Assembly: GCF_020700235.1 (NCBI RefSeq)
Contig: NZ_CP085307.1
Location: 124,001 to 188,000 of the forward strand
Direction of reading: 5' to 3'
Source of the DNA: Haladaptatus pallidirubidus
GTDB lineage: Archaea; Halobacteriota; Halobacteria; Halobacteriales; Haladaptataceae
DNA length: 64,000 bases
In this document: positions 1 to 8,349 of the stretch, one piece after another
How the letters are laid out: every line of letters begins with the position of its first letter
Numbering within the stretch: the first letter of the stretch is position 1
Translations under genes and position numbers: made by a program
The notes under the pieces: generated by a model
Database searches by the model: none
The model's input: the letters and a program-made list of their open reading frames with translations, nothing else
What the model was told of the DNA's origin: nothing

Positions 1-126
1 GAGGACGAGCTCAAGAACGAACTGTGGGGCGACTCGTTTTGGAACAGTTCCTACTGCCTCCTCTCAACGGGGCAGGTATCGCTCGACGTTCTGAAACAAT
101 ACGTCGAAGAACAACGAGAGTCCTGA
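1..126 (+). CDS. tnpA: IS200/IS605 transposase TnpA, C-terminal end (runs in from the left)
   Basis: Reading from base 1 gives 41 codons ending in TGA. They contain LWGDSFWNSSYCL and then a terminal helix with VLKQYVEEQ, the C-terminal signature of single-strand HUH transposases of the IS200/IS605 family. In this family the catalytic tyrosine sits in that last helix, so the Tyr in QYVEE is the likely nucleophile. The HUH histidines lie outside the window. The TGA overlaps the tnpB start (TGATG), which indicates translational coupling of the two genes and an element with both tnpA and tnpB. Confidence 0.85.
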   Translation, partial: EDELKNELWGDSFWNSSYCLLSTGQVSLDVLKQYVEEQRES

Positions 127-1361
127 TGTACTACTCCTACAAGTATCGACTCAAGCCGTCCGACGCCCACTGCGAGGAGTTGGACCGCCACCGCGATATT
201 TGTAGACAGACCTACAACCACTTCCGCCACCGACTCAGCGAGTACCGCGAGGAAAACGGCGAACTGCCGTCCATGACCTCGCTTCGGTCGGAGCTACCCG
301 ACCTCAAAGAGTGGTGGGACGACCTCACAGACGTGTACTCGAAAGTCCTCCAAACCGTCGTAGAACGGTTGTTCGATAATCTCAAGGGCCTCTCCGCGCT
401 CAAGCGGAAGGGGTATGGCGTCGGGATGCTCAAGTGGAAACCGCCACGGGAGTTCCGCAGTTTCACGTACAGTCAATCCGGCTTCAAGCTCGACAAGAAG
501 GGCGGTCGAACGGTACTGTGCCTCTCAAAACTCGGCGACATACCGATACGGCTTCACCGCGAGATACCCGACGACGCGAAACTTAAGCAGGTCACGCTCA
601 AGAAGGAACCGACCGGCGAGTGGTTCGCTACCTTTGGCGTCGAACTCAACCGTGAGCCGCCGACGAAGCCCGAGAATTCCGAGCGGTGCGTCGGTATCGA
701 CGTCGGGATTCTCAAGTACGCTCACGATACCGACGGTCAGGCCGTCGGGTCACTCGACCTCTCGGACGAACGAAAGTGCCTTGAACGCGAGCAACGGAAG
801 CTCTCGCGGAAGGTATATAGGTCGAACAACTACGAGCGTCAGCGTCGGCGAGTAGCAAAGTGCCACGCCGACCTGAAGCGAAAGCGTCGGGATTTCCTTT
901 ACAAGCTCTCGGCGTACTACGCGCGAGAATACGACCTCGTAGCAGTTGAGGACTTGAACGTGAAGGGGATGCTCGAATCCCCGTCGAACAGTCGGAACAC
1001 GGCGTCCGCCGCGTGGAAGACGTTCCTCTCGTTGCTCGAATACAAGTGCGAGCGGAACGGGACGCACTTCGTCGCCGTCGAACCGGCGGGGACGACGAAG
1101 GAATGCGCGGGGTGCGGCGTTTCGACCGATAAACCGTTGTGGATCCGCGAACACTCCTGTCCCGCCTGTGGTTTCACGGCGGATAGGGACGCGAACGCGG
1201 CATGGAACATTCTTTCTCGGGGCGTCAAGCAGGTAGGAGTGGGATACTCCGAACCAACGCCTGTGGAGACAGCGCTCCCTGTGGATACGCCAGTATCTGC
1301 AAAGCGCGTCGTTGAAACAGGAAGCCCCACCCTCAAGCGCGAGCTATCAGGCGAGCGATAG
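126..1361 (+). CDS. tnpB: TnpB, IS605/IS1341-type RNA-guided nuclease
   Basis: This is a 411-residue TnpB. The ATG at 126 is preferred because it overlaps the tnpA stop; an open frame continues upstream but is the tnpA region in another frame. RuvC-like catalytic residues are visible as the Asp in VGIDVGILKY, the Glu in VAVEDLNVKG and the Asp in DRDANAAWNIL. A four-cysteine zinc ribbon (CAGC and CPAC) lies between the last two. Family members are RNA-guided DNA endonucleases that help the element persist at its donor site after TnpA excision. Length and motifs are complete, so the gene looks intact. The guide RNA is normally made from the 3' end of the gene and the adjacent right end. Confidence 0.93.
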   Translation: MYYSYKYRLKPSDAHCEELDRHRDICRQTYNHFRHRLSEYREENGELPSMTSLRSELPDLKEWWDDLTDVYSKVLQTVVERLFDNLKGLSALKRKGYGVGMLKWKPPREFRSFTYSQSGFKLDKKGGRTVLCLSKLGDIPIRLHREIPDDAKLKQVTLKKEPTGEWFATFGVELNREPPTKPENSERCVGIDVGILKYAHDTDGQAVGSLDLSDERKCLEREQRKLSRKVYRSNNYERQRRRVAKCHADLKRKRRDFLYKLSAYYAREYDLVAVEDLNVKGMLESPSNSRNTASAAWKTFLSLLEYKCERNGTHFVAVEPAGTTKECAGCGVSTDKPLWIREHSCPACGFTADRDANAAWNILSRGVKQVGVGYSEPTPVETALPVDTPVSAKRVVETGSPTLKRELSGER

Positions 1362-1376
1362 GGTGGGGTAGTTCAC
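1325..1376 (+). other. Right-end hairpin of the IS200/IS605 element and likely guide-RNA scaffold
   Basis: The tnpB 3' end contains CCCCACCCT at 1325-1333, which pairs perfectly with AGGGTGGGG at 1360-1368. This stem-loop spans the stop codon and is followed by TAGTTCAC. The related tnpB fragment near 27.3 kb begins, on the minus strand, with the same GTGAACTA-plus-C-run signature, so the end is shared. Subterminal hairpins are what TnpA recognises, and reRNA scaffolds map here in this family. The exact cleavage point cannot be placed from one copy. Confidence 0.55.
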
Positions 1377-1490
1377 TAGCCATGATATTGATTAATTGAA
1401 TTCCGGTGAAAAAGGGCCAGAGATATATCATACGACAAGGTTGTGAAGGTGTAGCGACTAGAGAAACTGCCCTTCACAGGTGAGAGTAGA

Positions 1491-2117
1491 ATGACACCAT
1501 TCACCGTCAAAACAGCGTGCGGAACCGAGAAATCGTTCGATAGTCTTCGTCAAGCCAAAGAAGGCAGGGAGACACATGCCACTCTCTGCGATGAGTGTAA
1601 GGAAGATGATATACATATCGAACGAGAGCCGTCCCAGACAGGGACCATGAATATGGAGTCCAAATCTGACGTCACCCCGGTTCTGGCAGATGCTAAGAGC
1701 GTTCCTGGACCGGATTTGCTTTCCGACGAAATGCCGGATACAGTACAGATGGATCCTCTCGACATCGTTCCCGAGTACATGATCGACGAGGTGGACGGCC
1801 AACCGACGATCAATAAACGCGGGTACGCGGTCATCGCCCGTCAGTTCGACATTATTGTCAACTCCGAGGCTATCATGACGGCCGGACAGACCGACCATCA
1901 GTATGCGGAGTTCAAAGCAAGCGCTTGGAAGAAAGAAGACGGGCCTAAACACGCATACACAGGCCACGGCACAGCGCGAGCCTCCGAGAACAGAAATGGC
2001 ATTGAGTATAATCTCAATGAGATGGCCGAGACTCGTGCCATGAAACGAGCGGTCGCGTGGGCCTCCGGTATCGGTATCCTCGCATGGGAAGAAATGCGCA
2101 ACCACCTTAACGACTAA
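1491..2117 (+). CDS. Hypothetical protein, possibly ERF/Rad52-like ssDNA-annealing related
   Basis: A 208-residue protein. Residues about 1-55 hold a Cys pair (CDEC) and resemble a short zinc-binding segment. The C-terminal half contains YAEFKASAWKKE and then LNEMAETRAMKRAVAWASG. The ET-R-A-x-x-RA pattern near a glycine end is reminiscent of phage ssDNA-annealing proteins of the ERF/Sak type, which carry ETSA-x-GRAL motifs. This is a pattern match by eye, not an established homology. The gene stands alone just downstream of the IS element. The antisense frame over the same bases is long but lacks any recognisable motif. Role in plasmid or virus recombination would fit the setting but is inference. 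Confidence 0.6.
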   Translation: MTPFTVKTACGTEKSFDSLRQAKEGRETHATLCDECKEDDIHIEREPSQTGTMNMESKSDVTPVLADAKSVPGPDLLSDEMPDTVQMDPLDIVPEYMIDEVDGQPTINKRGYAVIARQFDIIVNSEAIMTAGQTDHQYAEFKASAWKKEDGPKHAYTGHGTARASENRNGIEYNLNEMAETRAMKRAVAWASGIGILAWEEMRNHLND

Positions 2118-2453
2118 CAGCAGTACGAGAACGAAAATCGGGAGGTGACCGTATTCCATTACGGAACTTTTGTTTACTCTATTTTAGATAACTTGCAAGT
2201 GACCTCTAAGGGACTCGTCGAGAATTTTGCTTGACTCGGTCCTTTCACGCCAAAGCTATGTACCAACATAAGTGTCTCACAGTATACACGATACTTTCAC
2301 TCGGATCCGCCGTCAGCAACCACCAGTGAAGGTGAAAATATAGATACCGTTCCTGAAATCCCACACTTATTTACATCATCTCTTACTGTGTAGACTAAAC
2401 ATTTTTGTGTGTTGAAACCATAATATATTTGCCCGCAAAAAAGCGGGCAGACT
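2118..2453. other. Intergenic stretch, no gene seen
   Basis: Neither strand gives a convincing protein. The sequence is AT-rich near 2400-2430 with a TATA-like run (ATAATATATTT at 2420-2430), followed by the hairpin described at 2431. The TATA-like run could drive the small protein at 2454. Confidence 0.5.
2431..2448. promoter_or_regulatory. Perfect stem-loop just upstream of a small ORF
   Basis: GCCCGC, six A residues and GCGGGC form a perfect 6-bp stem with an A6 loop, ending five bases before the ATG at 2454. A TATA-like run lies just upstream, so the hairpin would fall at or near the transcript start. It could be a protein binding site or a 5' structure controlling translation. Confidence 0.45.
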
Positions 2454-2603
2454 ATGCCAGAAGGTGCAAGACGATACGGACCTTCTGTCGCGCTCATCAC
2501 CGCAGGCGGCACGGCACTCGCCGGTGGCGAAGTCACTGGCTGGGTGCTAGTCGCTTTGGGAATTTATTGGGCACGATGGAACTCAGGCGGATTTACCGGG
2601 TAA
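2454..2603 (+). CDS. Small hydrophobic protein, 49 residues
   Basis: The ORF reads MPEGARRYGPSVALITAGGT, then a glycine/alanine-rich hydrophobic segment (residues about 12-42) ending WARWNSGGFTG. It looks like one or two short membrane helices. There is no family that I recognise. The start follows a TATA-like run and the stem-loop at 2431-2448, an arrangement that supports a real transcription unit. No partner gene is adjacent. It could be a membrane-active peptide, a regulator or chance. Confidence 0.45.
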   Translation: MPEGARRYGPSVALITAGGTALAGGEVTGWVLVALGIYWARWNSGGFTG

Positions 2604-2845
2604 GTGGATTTCCGCCTGTAATCCCATTTTTATTGGTTGGATACGCCAGTGCAATACACGCCGTATCCAGTCTGAAATCCTCAGGTAGCAATATAATAGT
2701 ACTGGTATCTTGAGATGCTTCCGATAAAAACAGATCTGAGGAAGGGTCAGATCAGCAGTTCCTTCTGGCTTTCTCTTACGCATGGTCAGCAAGGGAACCC
2801 GTCGAGACCGTTGCATGCTGTTTTGCTCGGTCGAGCAGATTCTGT

Positions 2846-3832
2846 TCAGTCGTCGGTGGAAACCGGCGTTGGAGACGGCGACCCAACAGTGTCGTTCCTT
2901 GAGAAGTAGGAGGCCAACGCTGGGCCACTGACGTTATGCCAGATGCTGAACAGAGCCGGGATGAGTGCTGCGGTGGGAGAGAAGAACGACGTCGCGAGTG
3001 CCACGGCGAGACCGCTGTTTTGCAGTCCAACTTCGAACGTACAGGTTCGAACCCGCTTCTCACTCATACCGGTAAGACGACCGACGCTGTTCCCACCCGC
3101 GAGACCGATTAAGTTGTGTGCGACGACAGCGACTACGGCGACGGCTCCAGCGGTCGCGATCGTCTCGTGACTGAGGCCGACAACGGCCGCGACGATAGCG
3201 ACGATGGCGACAACGCTCACCACCGGGAACACCTCGATGCTCGCTTCGGCGATCGAGGGTGCCCGCCTGTCGAGGACGTACCGAAGCGCGAACCCGGCAA
3301 TTACGGGAATGAGTACTACCTGTACAATGCTCAAGAACAGATCCGCGAAGGTGACGCTCAGTTGCTCCCCGGCGAGGAAGATGACCCACGCAGGCATCAC
3401 GATGGGTGCCGCGAGTGTCGTCACCGTAGTAATCGCTACGGAGAGAGCCACGTCGCCGTTCCCAAGGTAGGTCATCACGTTCGAGGCAGTACCGCCAGGT
3501 GCCGCACCAACGAGAATGACACCGAGAGCGAGTTCTGGGGGTAATGAGAGAACGACAGCGACGAGATAGGCAGCGGTCGGCATAACTATCCACTGAGTGA
3601 GTGCCCCAATGATGACGTCACGTGGTCGCTCGAAAAGTCGCTCGAAGTCCGCCGGTTGGAGCGTGATTCCCATCCCAAGCATGATGATGCCGAGAAGTGG
3701 CGTGATGTACGGGCCGATCCATGTGAAAGCCGGTGGAACGACGAACGCGATCGCGGAGAACGCAAGTACCCAGACGACGAAGTAGCGGTTCGCAAATGCA
3801 CTAATACGTTTTGCGGCGTTTAGACTGCTCAT
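2846..3832 (-). CDS. Bile acid:sodium symporter (BASS) family transporter
   Basis: The chosen ATG gives 328 residues starting MSSLNAAKRISAF. An upstream in-frame extension of 38 residues is hydrophilic and has no family counterpart. Nine to ten membrane helices are evident, with PLLGIIMLGMGITL and the AAPGGTASNVMTYLGNGDVALS segment that carries the sodium-binding region of the BASS fold. Family members move organic anions such as bile acids, pantoate or keto acids with sodium. The natural substrate cannot be told from the sequence. It is a single gene with no operon partners. Confidence 0.88.
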   Translation of the reverse strand: MSSLNAAKRISAFANRYFVVWVLAFSAIAFVVPPAFTWIGPYITPLLGIIMLGMGITLQPADFERLFERPRDVIIGALTQWIVMPTAAYLVAVVLSLPPELALGVILVGAAPGGTASNVMTYLGNGDVALSVAITTVTTLAAPIVMPAWVIFLAGEQLSVTFADLFLSIVQVVLIPVIAGFALRYVLDRRAPSIAEASIEVFPVVSVVAIVAIVAAVVGLSHETIATAGAVAVVAVVAHNLIGLAGGNSVGRLTGMSEKRVRTCTFEVGLQNSGLAVALATSFFSPTAALIPALFSIWHNVSGPALASYFSRNDTVGSPSPTPVSTDD

Positions 3833-3987
3833 AGCCCTTCTACGATAGTCCGTAATTGTCTTTGATTCATATTCCGAGAGATTCCCGGTTACGGATTTAT
3901 TCCTGCCGGATATACCCAAAATTGCCGATATTGGTGCTCCATGCAAGACATAGACTGAACAACACCCAATTGAGGCGATTGGAACAA

Positions 3988-4039
3988 CGACATCCTCCCC
4001 ACCCTGAAGGGCGAGGCTTTCTCTCCTGCAATCACGTAA
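3988..4039 (+). pseudogene. Decayed tnpB tail
   Basis: The bases read as DILPTLKGEAFSPAIT followed by TAA, the typical end of haloarchaeal IS1341-type TnpB proteins. CCCCACCCTGAAGGGCGAG resembles the CCCCACCCTCAAGCGCGAG end of the intact tnpB at 1.3 kb. Nothing upstream continues the gene, so only about 17 codons remain. Confidence 0.45.
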
Positions 4040-4056
4040 GCGCCACTACCGCATAA

Positions 4057-4326
4057 TTAGAAGAAACGACTGCCGACGAGATTCTCACGGCGACACGGGC
4101 GTCGGCGTTTCTAGCGGTAACTGTTCGGTAGGTAGCGGATACACTTGACATTGAGCGGCCGTCTGTGCATCGACGGCTTGAGGAGTTACCTGAGGATGGT
4201 GCAGTGGAGCGTTGGAAAGTAAACACCATCTTCTCGGAAGTTATTGTAACGCATGATCGTACTCTCGACTTGAGTCAAGGACAGATGCAGCGGCTAGTTG
4301 TCAGTGGAGATAGACGCGGTGGAAGT
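4057..4326 (+). pseudogene. Broken winged-helix DNA-binding protein
   Basis: One continuous frame without an ATG reads ETTADEILTATRASAFLAVT, then VR, a TAG stop, then VADTLDIERPSVHRRLEELP and EDGAVERWKVNTIFSEVIV. The part after the stop has the helix-turn-helix plus wing pattern of small haloarchaeal regulators. The in-frame stop in the middle and the missing start mark it as a relic. It runs into the 3' end of the next gene on the opposite strand, and lies just after the tnpB tail relic. Confidence 0.5.
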
Positions 4327-4819
4327 CGCCAGTCACACTATCGACAATGTACGTAAGAGACGTTTCATCCGACGTTGTACAGTCGACGAGATGAAAGGGG
4401 CGATAGATTCGGTAGTCCTCAACGACATGGAGATCGGGTGGAGAGCCGACACGTAATTCCTTCCGTACGAGCTCGAGGAGATAGTATCGTGCGATTCGTT
4501 CTACGTCTTTAGTCTCGTCTTTAACCGGAACGATCATGTCTGCATTGACAACTTGTTCAGTTGTCTGTGGGGCCTCTTCGATGAATACCTCCTTGCCATT
4601 GCAGAGATCGACGCCACAGTAGACTCGGTCGGTGAAATCATCTAGGAACGCCTCAGCGTGGAGGTCGAACCCAAAGACGCGATATGGATAATAAACGAGT
4701 CTGTCAGCCGTGGTTTCGGCCATGTCAGTATCAGTCTCCAGCAGCGTTTGCTCTGCCTCTTCCGCGGAGACGGTTGTATTGAAGACCGTAACTGACTGTT
4801 GGGTGTGCGTGCTAGCCAT
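4301..4819 (-). CDS. Hypothetical protein encoded with the symporter
   Basis: A 172-residue soluble acidic protein with the central segment LVYYPYRVFGFDLHAEAFLD and a C-terminal part rich in beta-strand-like sequence. I do not recognise the family. Its ATG is only eight bases from the stop codon of the upstream sodium:solute symporter, so the two are almost certainly cotranscribed. A role tied to that carrier (regulation or substrate processing) is inference from position alone. No signal peptide or membrane segment is visible. Confidence 0.7.
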   Translation of the reverse strand: MASTHTQQSVTVFNTTVSAEEAEQTLLETDTDMAETTADRLVYYPYRVFGFDLHAEAFLDDFTDRVYCGVDLCNGKEVFIEEAPQTTEQVVNADMIVPVKDETKDVERIARYYLLELVRKELRVGSPPDLHVVEDYRIYRPFHLVDCTTSDETSLTYIVDSVTGDFHRVYLH

Positions 4820-4827
4820 GGTTTCGA

Positions 4828-6432
4828 TCAGTTGTCTGTTGGTTGAACATCGATCGTCGAGGTATCTGACGGTTGTGCTGTGGGAGCATCAGCAGCGAGG
4901 TACTCACCAATCGCACGAGCTTCGGGAGCGAGTGAGCGCGCTGACTGTTGGGCGGTACCTGATGGTGCGGTGCCGGATCGGCGAACGCGCTGCACGATGG
5001 CGACTGCGTCCCCTGTTGGTGGTTTCGTCAGCAGCGAGACAGTGACGAGCAGGAACGCCGAGGCGATGAGTCCTGCGAAGAACGGATGGATAGCGGTAGT
5101 GGTTTGAAGATTTTGGGATGTCCACACGATGTTCGTGGATGCACCACCAATCATCCCGGCAAGTGCGCCCTTCCAATTCGCCCGATCCCAATACACACCA
5201 GCAACGTTCGGGATGAGAAACGCAGTCCCCAAGCCACCGAAGGCGAAAATGACGAGTTCGAAGATACCAGGAGGTTGAACGGCAGCGACGATGATTCCGA
5301 TAATACCGATTACGAGGACAAGCAGTCGCGACCAGACAAACATCTGATCGTCGGTAAGGCTGTCGTTGCCGAATCGCTGAATGACGTCACGAGCGAGAAT
5401 CGATCCTGCCATGATGAGCAGTGAATCAGCAGTGCTCATGACTGCAGCCATAAGTGCAGCGAGAATCACTGCGGCAACAATTCCTGGGAGGAGTGAAAGT
5501 GCAAGGCGGGGAATTGCCATCTCAGGATCATTGAGATTGGGAAGGAGGACAATGGCAACGAGTCCAAGCATGTACGGCTGGTAGACGAAGAAAGTGTTGT
5601 AGAAGACATTCCAGATTGTGGCGTTCTTTGCGGTGTCTGGATTATCCATGCTGAGGTGACGGACAACGGCATGCGGAAGACCCATGTACCCAATTGCGTA
5701 GATGAGTACAGCGCCAGCAACGACGCCCCATTCACCGACGTGTTCAAGCCCTTTTCCCCAGATCGAAAGGTACGTTGGATCCTTTGTGGCGATTTCACGG
5801 AAGAGAGCGCTGATCCCGCCTACTTCGAGTATCGCTGCGACGAGGATGATGTTGACGCCGACGGCCATGACGATTGCCTGGAAGGCGTCTGTCCAGGCGA
5901 CGGCAAGGTAACCACCGACGAAAGTGTACAGGATGATGATTCCCGCGCCAATGAGGAGTCCGTAGAGAAATGGGAGTCCGCTAATGGATTCGATTGCTTT
6001 GCCTGCTGCAATGAATTGGGCAAAAACGTATGCAGCGAGGAAAACGATCGAGATTGTAGCGCCAGCGATTCTGATACTAGGATGAGGGTAGCGGTCTTCG
6101 AGCCATTCGATTGGAGTGAGTGAGCCAAGAGCTTCGGTAATTCGCCGGAGATTCCGGCCGAGGACGGCAAGGTTGACAAGGCCACCACCGAAGTCGCCAG
6201 CAGCGTACCAGAGAGCCCAAAGCCCTTGTTTGAATGCGAGTGCAGGGCCACCCATGAACATAAATCCGCTCATGGATGTTGCTTGGAGTGTGAGTGCTGT
6301 GACGCCGCTTCCGATTGTGCGGCCGCCGAGTAAATAATCACTCAAGTCATCTAGCTTTTTACTGGCGAAATAGCCGAAGATGAGGAGTCCGAGGAGATAG
6401 ACGACGAAGGGGATGAGGAGTGCCCAATTCAT
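4828..6432 (-). CDS. Sodium:solute symporter (SSS/SSF family)
   Basis: A 534-residue carrier of the PutP/pantothenate-permease superfamily with about 13 membrane helices. Family landmarks are DYLLGGRTIGSGVTALTLQA after helix 1, the FVGGYLAVAWTDAFQAIVM segment and STADSLLIMAGSILARDV, where small hydroxyl residues form the sodium site. The last 60 residues are a hydrophilic acidic tail. Such carriers import amino acids, sugars or organic acids with sodium; the substrate is not predictable here. The start overlaps the stop of the 47-residue protein upstream (ATGA), and the gene is followed closely by an unknown soluble protein. Confidence 0.92.
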   Translation of the reverse strand: MNWALLIPFVVYLLGLLIFGYFASKKLDDLSDYLLGGRTIGSGVTALTLQATSMSGFMFMGGPALAFKQGLWALWYAAGDFGGGLVNLAVLGRNLRRITEALGSLTPIEWLEDRYPHPSIRIAGATISIVFLAAYVFAQFIAAGKAIESISGLPFLYGLLIGAGIIILYTFVGGYLAVAWTDAFQAIVMAVGVNIILVAAILEVGGISALFREIATKDPTYLSIWGKGLEHVGEWGVVAGAVLIYAIGYMGLPHAVVRHLSMDNPDTAKNATIWNVFYNTFFVYQPYMLGLVAIVLLPNLNDPEMAIPRLALSLLPGIVAAVILAALMAAVMSTADSLLIMAGSILARDVIQRFGNDSLTDDQMFVWSRLLVLVIGIIGIIVAAVQPPGIFELVIFAFGGLGTAFLIPNVAGVYWDRANWKGALAGMIGGASTNIVWTSQNLQTTTAIHPFFAGLIASAFLLVTVSLLTKPPTGDAVAIVQRVRRSGTAPSGTAQQSARSLAPEARAIGEYLAADAPTAQPSDTSTIDVQPTDN

Positions 6433-6572
6433 AGGGTATTAGACTCGTTTTCTCGAGCAGTTTGTTTGTCGTTCCGTTTCATGCGGTAGAGTGAAATGAG
6501 TGCAACACACCACCAGAAGGGTATCCAGCCAAAGAGGAGGATAGTTGGCTCGAGGTCAAGCCCGGGAATCAT
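6429..6572 (-). CDS. Small membrane accessory protein of the symporter (DUF3311/YhdT-like)
   Basis: A 47-residue ORF, MIPGLDLEPTILLFGWIPFW and a following hydrophobic stretch, then LYRMKRNDKQ and an acidic end. It has one membrane helix with a basic exit, like the tiny proteins encoded just before SSS symporters. A strong ribosome binding site (GGAGAG) sits five bases upstream of its ATG. Its TGA overlaps the symporter ATG, so translation is coupled. The family assignment rests on size, topology and position, not on a conserved motif. Confidence 0.7.
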   Translation of the reverse strand: MIPGLDLEPTILLFGWIPFWWCVALISLYRMKRNDKQTARENESNTL

Positions 6573-6575
6573 TTG

Positions 6576-6638
6576 ATCTCTCCACGTTCTGGATTGTTTC
6601 CCCATTTACTCTGTCTTCGAAGCACATTATTTAAATAT
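6576..6638 (-). promoter_or_regulatory. Promoter and ribosome binding site of the symporter operon
   Basis: On the minus strand a TATA-like ATATTTAAATA lies at 6628-6638 and GGAGAGAT at 6576-6583. Transcription would begin near 6606, giving a leader of about 30 nt that carries the Shine-Dalgarno site. Confidence 0.5.
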
Positions 6639-6759
6639 GACGTGCAATTGGTGTACATTTTCCCTATTATGGCAAGTAGTAGCATACCAAATAAATCTTT
6701 GCATCCCAAGCACTCTAGGATTAAGCAACGCAAAATTTGAGGACAAATATGCAACCCTC

Positions 6760-7345
6760 ATACTCGAGAGAGTGAGTGTGGATGCTGATGGCCATGGGAC
6801 CCTTAATTGGAAATTCGATCTGAAGGCTGATTCATCAATTGCGACATCGCCTGTCGTCGTAAATGGGCTCGTCTACCTCGGAGGAACTGCGCAGACGTCA
6901 CTATACGCGCTCAATGCCAACGACGGAACACTCGTTTGAAAACACGACGTGACCTCTCCGCACCCGTCAGCACCTGCTGTTCACGATGGGGACCGTCTCT
7001 GCTATTGATGGAAATCGACTGCTCGCTCTCGACGCAGCGACTGGTACCCGTCGGTGGGATGCATTTATCGAAGAGGATACACTCATTCCGACGGTTACTG
7101 ACCGGCGCGCGTATGTTGGAGCCACACACGGTATTGTTGGCTTCGATATCGCTCGACAGCCTCGTCTGGGGAATGACCGTCACGAGCACCCAACTCGCAG
7201 TTGATGATTCATTGTTTTACGTGCCTGTTGACGAGATGCTCTGGGCGTTTGAGAATGATACTGGGTATCTCGCCTGGAACCGTAACATGCTCCCAGGTAA
7301 CTCCTCTCCGGGGACGTTCACGACATGTGTCGGCGTAGTGATATG
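6760..7345 (+). pseudogene. Broken PQQ-binding-like beta-propeller gene
   Basis: Blades of a PQQ-like propeller are readable in three successive frames. Frame one gives LNWKFDLKADSSIATSPVVV and GTAQTSLYALNANDGTLV, then a TGA where Trp is expected. Frame two gives VSAIDGNRLLALDAATGTRR and the following blade. Frame three gives DDSLFYVPVDEMLWAFEND. Alternating YALNA-D-G-T and LDA-TG motifs are the hallmark of the family, which in haloarchaea is usually exported. At least one nonsense mutation and two frameshifts destroy it, and both ends are missing. Confidence 0.8.
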
Positions 7346-7401
7346 TAATAAGTTATTACCGAACATAATAATATGCTTCAGAAATTGTGTAATTATCTTC
7401 G

Positions 7402-8211
7402 TCAGTGGGAGGATGTCTCGTCGTGTATTTGCTCCAACAGTTTTGCGAGTTCTTCGCCTAATCCATCATAGAGTCGTTCTCCTTTGTCTGCAGTCGCGAG
7501 GTGTGGTTCGCCAATCGCTCCAGATTCGCTGTATTCCGTGAATGGACGATAAACGGAGAGCGCTCCGTTATCGAATAAGTCCCGTCCTTCTGTGTCGTAA
7601 ATCGCCTTGCGATGCGTTCCCGTGATTGCTTCCTCGTGGACGAGATCAGGACGAAGATGCAGCATTAAGGAGGTCTCAAATTCCCCGCCATGAGAAATGC
7701 CGCCCAAGTCGCTTTCACGGATATCATCAACGAACGAACTGGCCAAGTGAAAGTAGGTGAGACCAAGTATTTCGGTCGTTTGATCGGATGCTCCGACTTC
7801 GCTGACGGCATCATCGATGAGTGAGATATTGCCTCCGTGGCCATTGAGGAAGAGCAACGCATTAAATCCGTTTTCAAGTCCTGTTTTTGCCACACTGCAA
7901 AGCGTCTTGAGTGCCGTGTCAGTATCGAGTGAAATTGTTCCACCAAAAGGAAGATGATGTGGTGAACGACCCGTCCAAAGTGTTGGCGTAATCAGGAGCG
8001 GAATACTATCTCTAAGTTGTTCGCTACCGGCATGTGCGATAGCATTCACAAGAATCGTGTCTGTGCTAACAGGGAGATGATGACCGTGCTGTTCTATGCT
8101 TCCAAACGGAATAAGCAGTATTGATCCCTCTTGATCTGCGATGGTTCGAATTTCCTCGTATGTCTTACCGGCCCACGAATAGGAGCTTTTGCCGATTGAC
8201 TCGAACAACAT
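7402..8211 (-). CDS. Creatininase-family amidohydrolase
   Basis: The 269-residue reading starts at MLFESIGKSSYSW; a TATA-like CTAAATC lies about 26 nt upstream, which favours this ATG over one 17 codons earlier. Metal-binding and family motifs are clear: IPFGSIEQHGHHLPVSTDT, then FLNGHGGN and SHGGEFETSLML. Family members hydrolyse cyclic amides such as creatinine, or formylated pyrimidines and related compounds, with a two-metal centre of His, Asp and Glu. Its place at the left edge of a cluster with hydantoinase, carbamoylase and M24 genes supports a role in cyclic-amide breakdown. The exact substrate is open. Confidence 0.88.
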   Translation of the reverse strand: MLFESIGKSSYSWAGKTYEEIRTIADQEGSILLIPFGSIEQHGHHLPVSTDTILVNAIAHAGSEQLRDSIPLLITPTLWTGRSPHHLPFGGTISLDTDTALKTLCSVAKTGLENGFNALLFLNGHGGNISLIDDAVSEVGASDQTTEILGLTYFHLASSFVDDIRESDLGGISHGGEFETSLMLHLRPDLVHEEAITGTHRKAIYDTEGRDLFDNGALSVYRPFTEYSESGAIGEPHLATADKGERLYDGLGEELAKLLEQIHDETSSH

Positions 8212-8349
8212 AGGAACTACATTGTAAAGTTTCGATTTAGTTGTATGGTTGGTGTTGTGCATTCTCCATTAAAAGGGACAAAATCCACGTCTTGGGTTGC
8301 CAATGATACCGAGTGATGCCGGCTACCAATCGTTTTTCTACTTTCAGAG

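Noticed and set aside
1458..2159. A 233-codon frame on the minus strand antisense to the hypothetical protein at 1491-2117
   Set aside because: It has no domain pattern and is rich in Cys, Phe and His runs, unlike haloarchaeal proteins. The plus-strand protein is acidic and has a motif, so the antisense frame is taken as a shadow.
3116..3544. Plus-strand frame rich in Asp, Arg and Gly over the BASS transporter gene
   Set aside because: It is antisense to a clear ten-helix membrane protein and has no independent motif.
4877..6337. Several plus-strand frames of 70-155 codons over the symporter gene
   Set aside because: All lie antisense to a clear 13-helix carrier and show composition dictated by the opposite strand.
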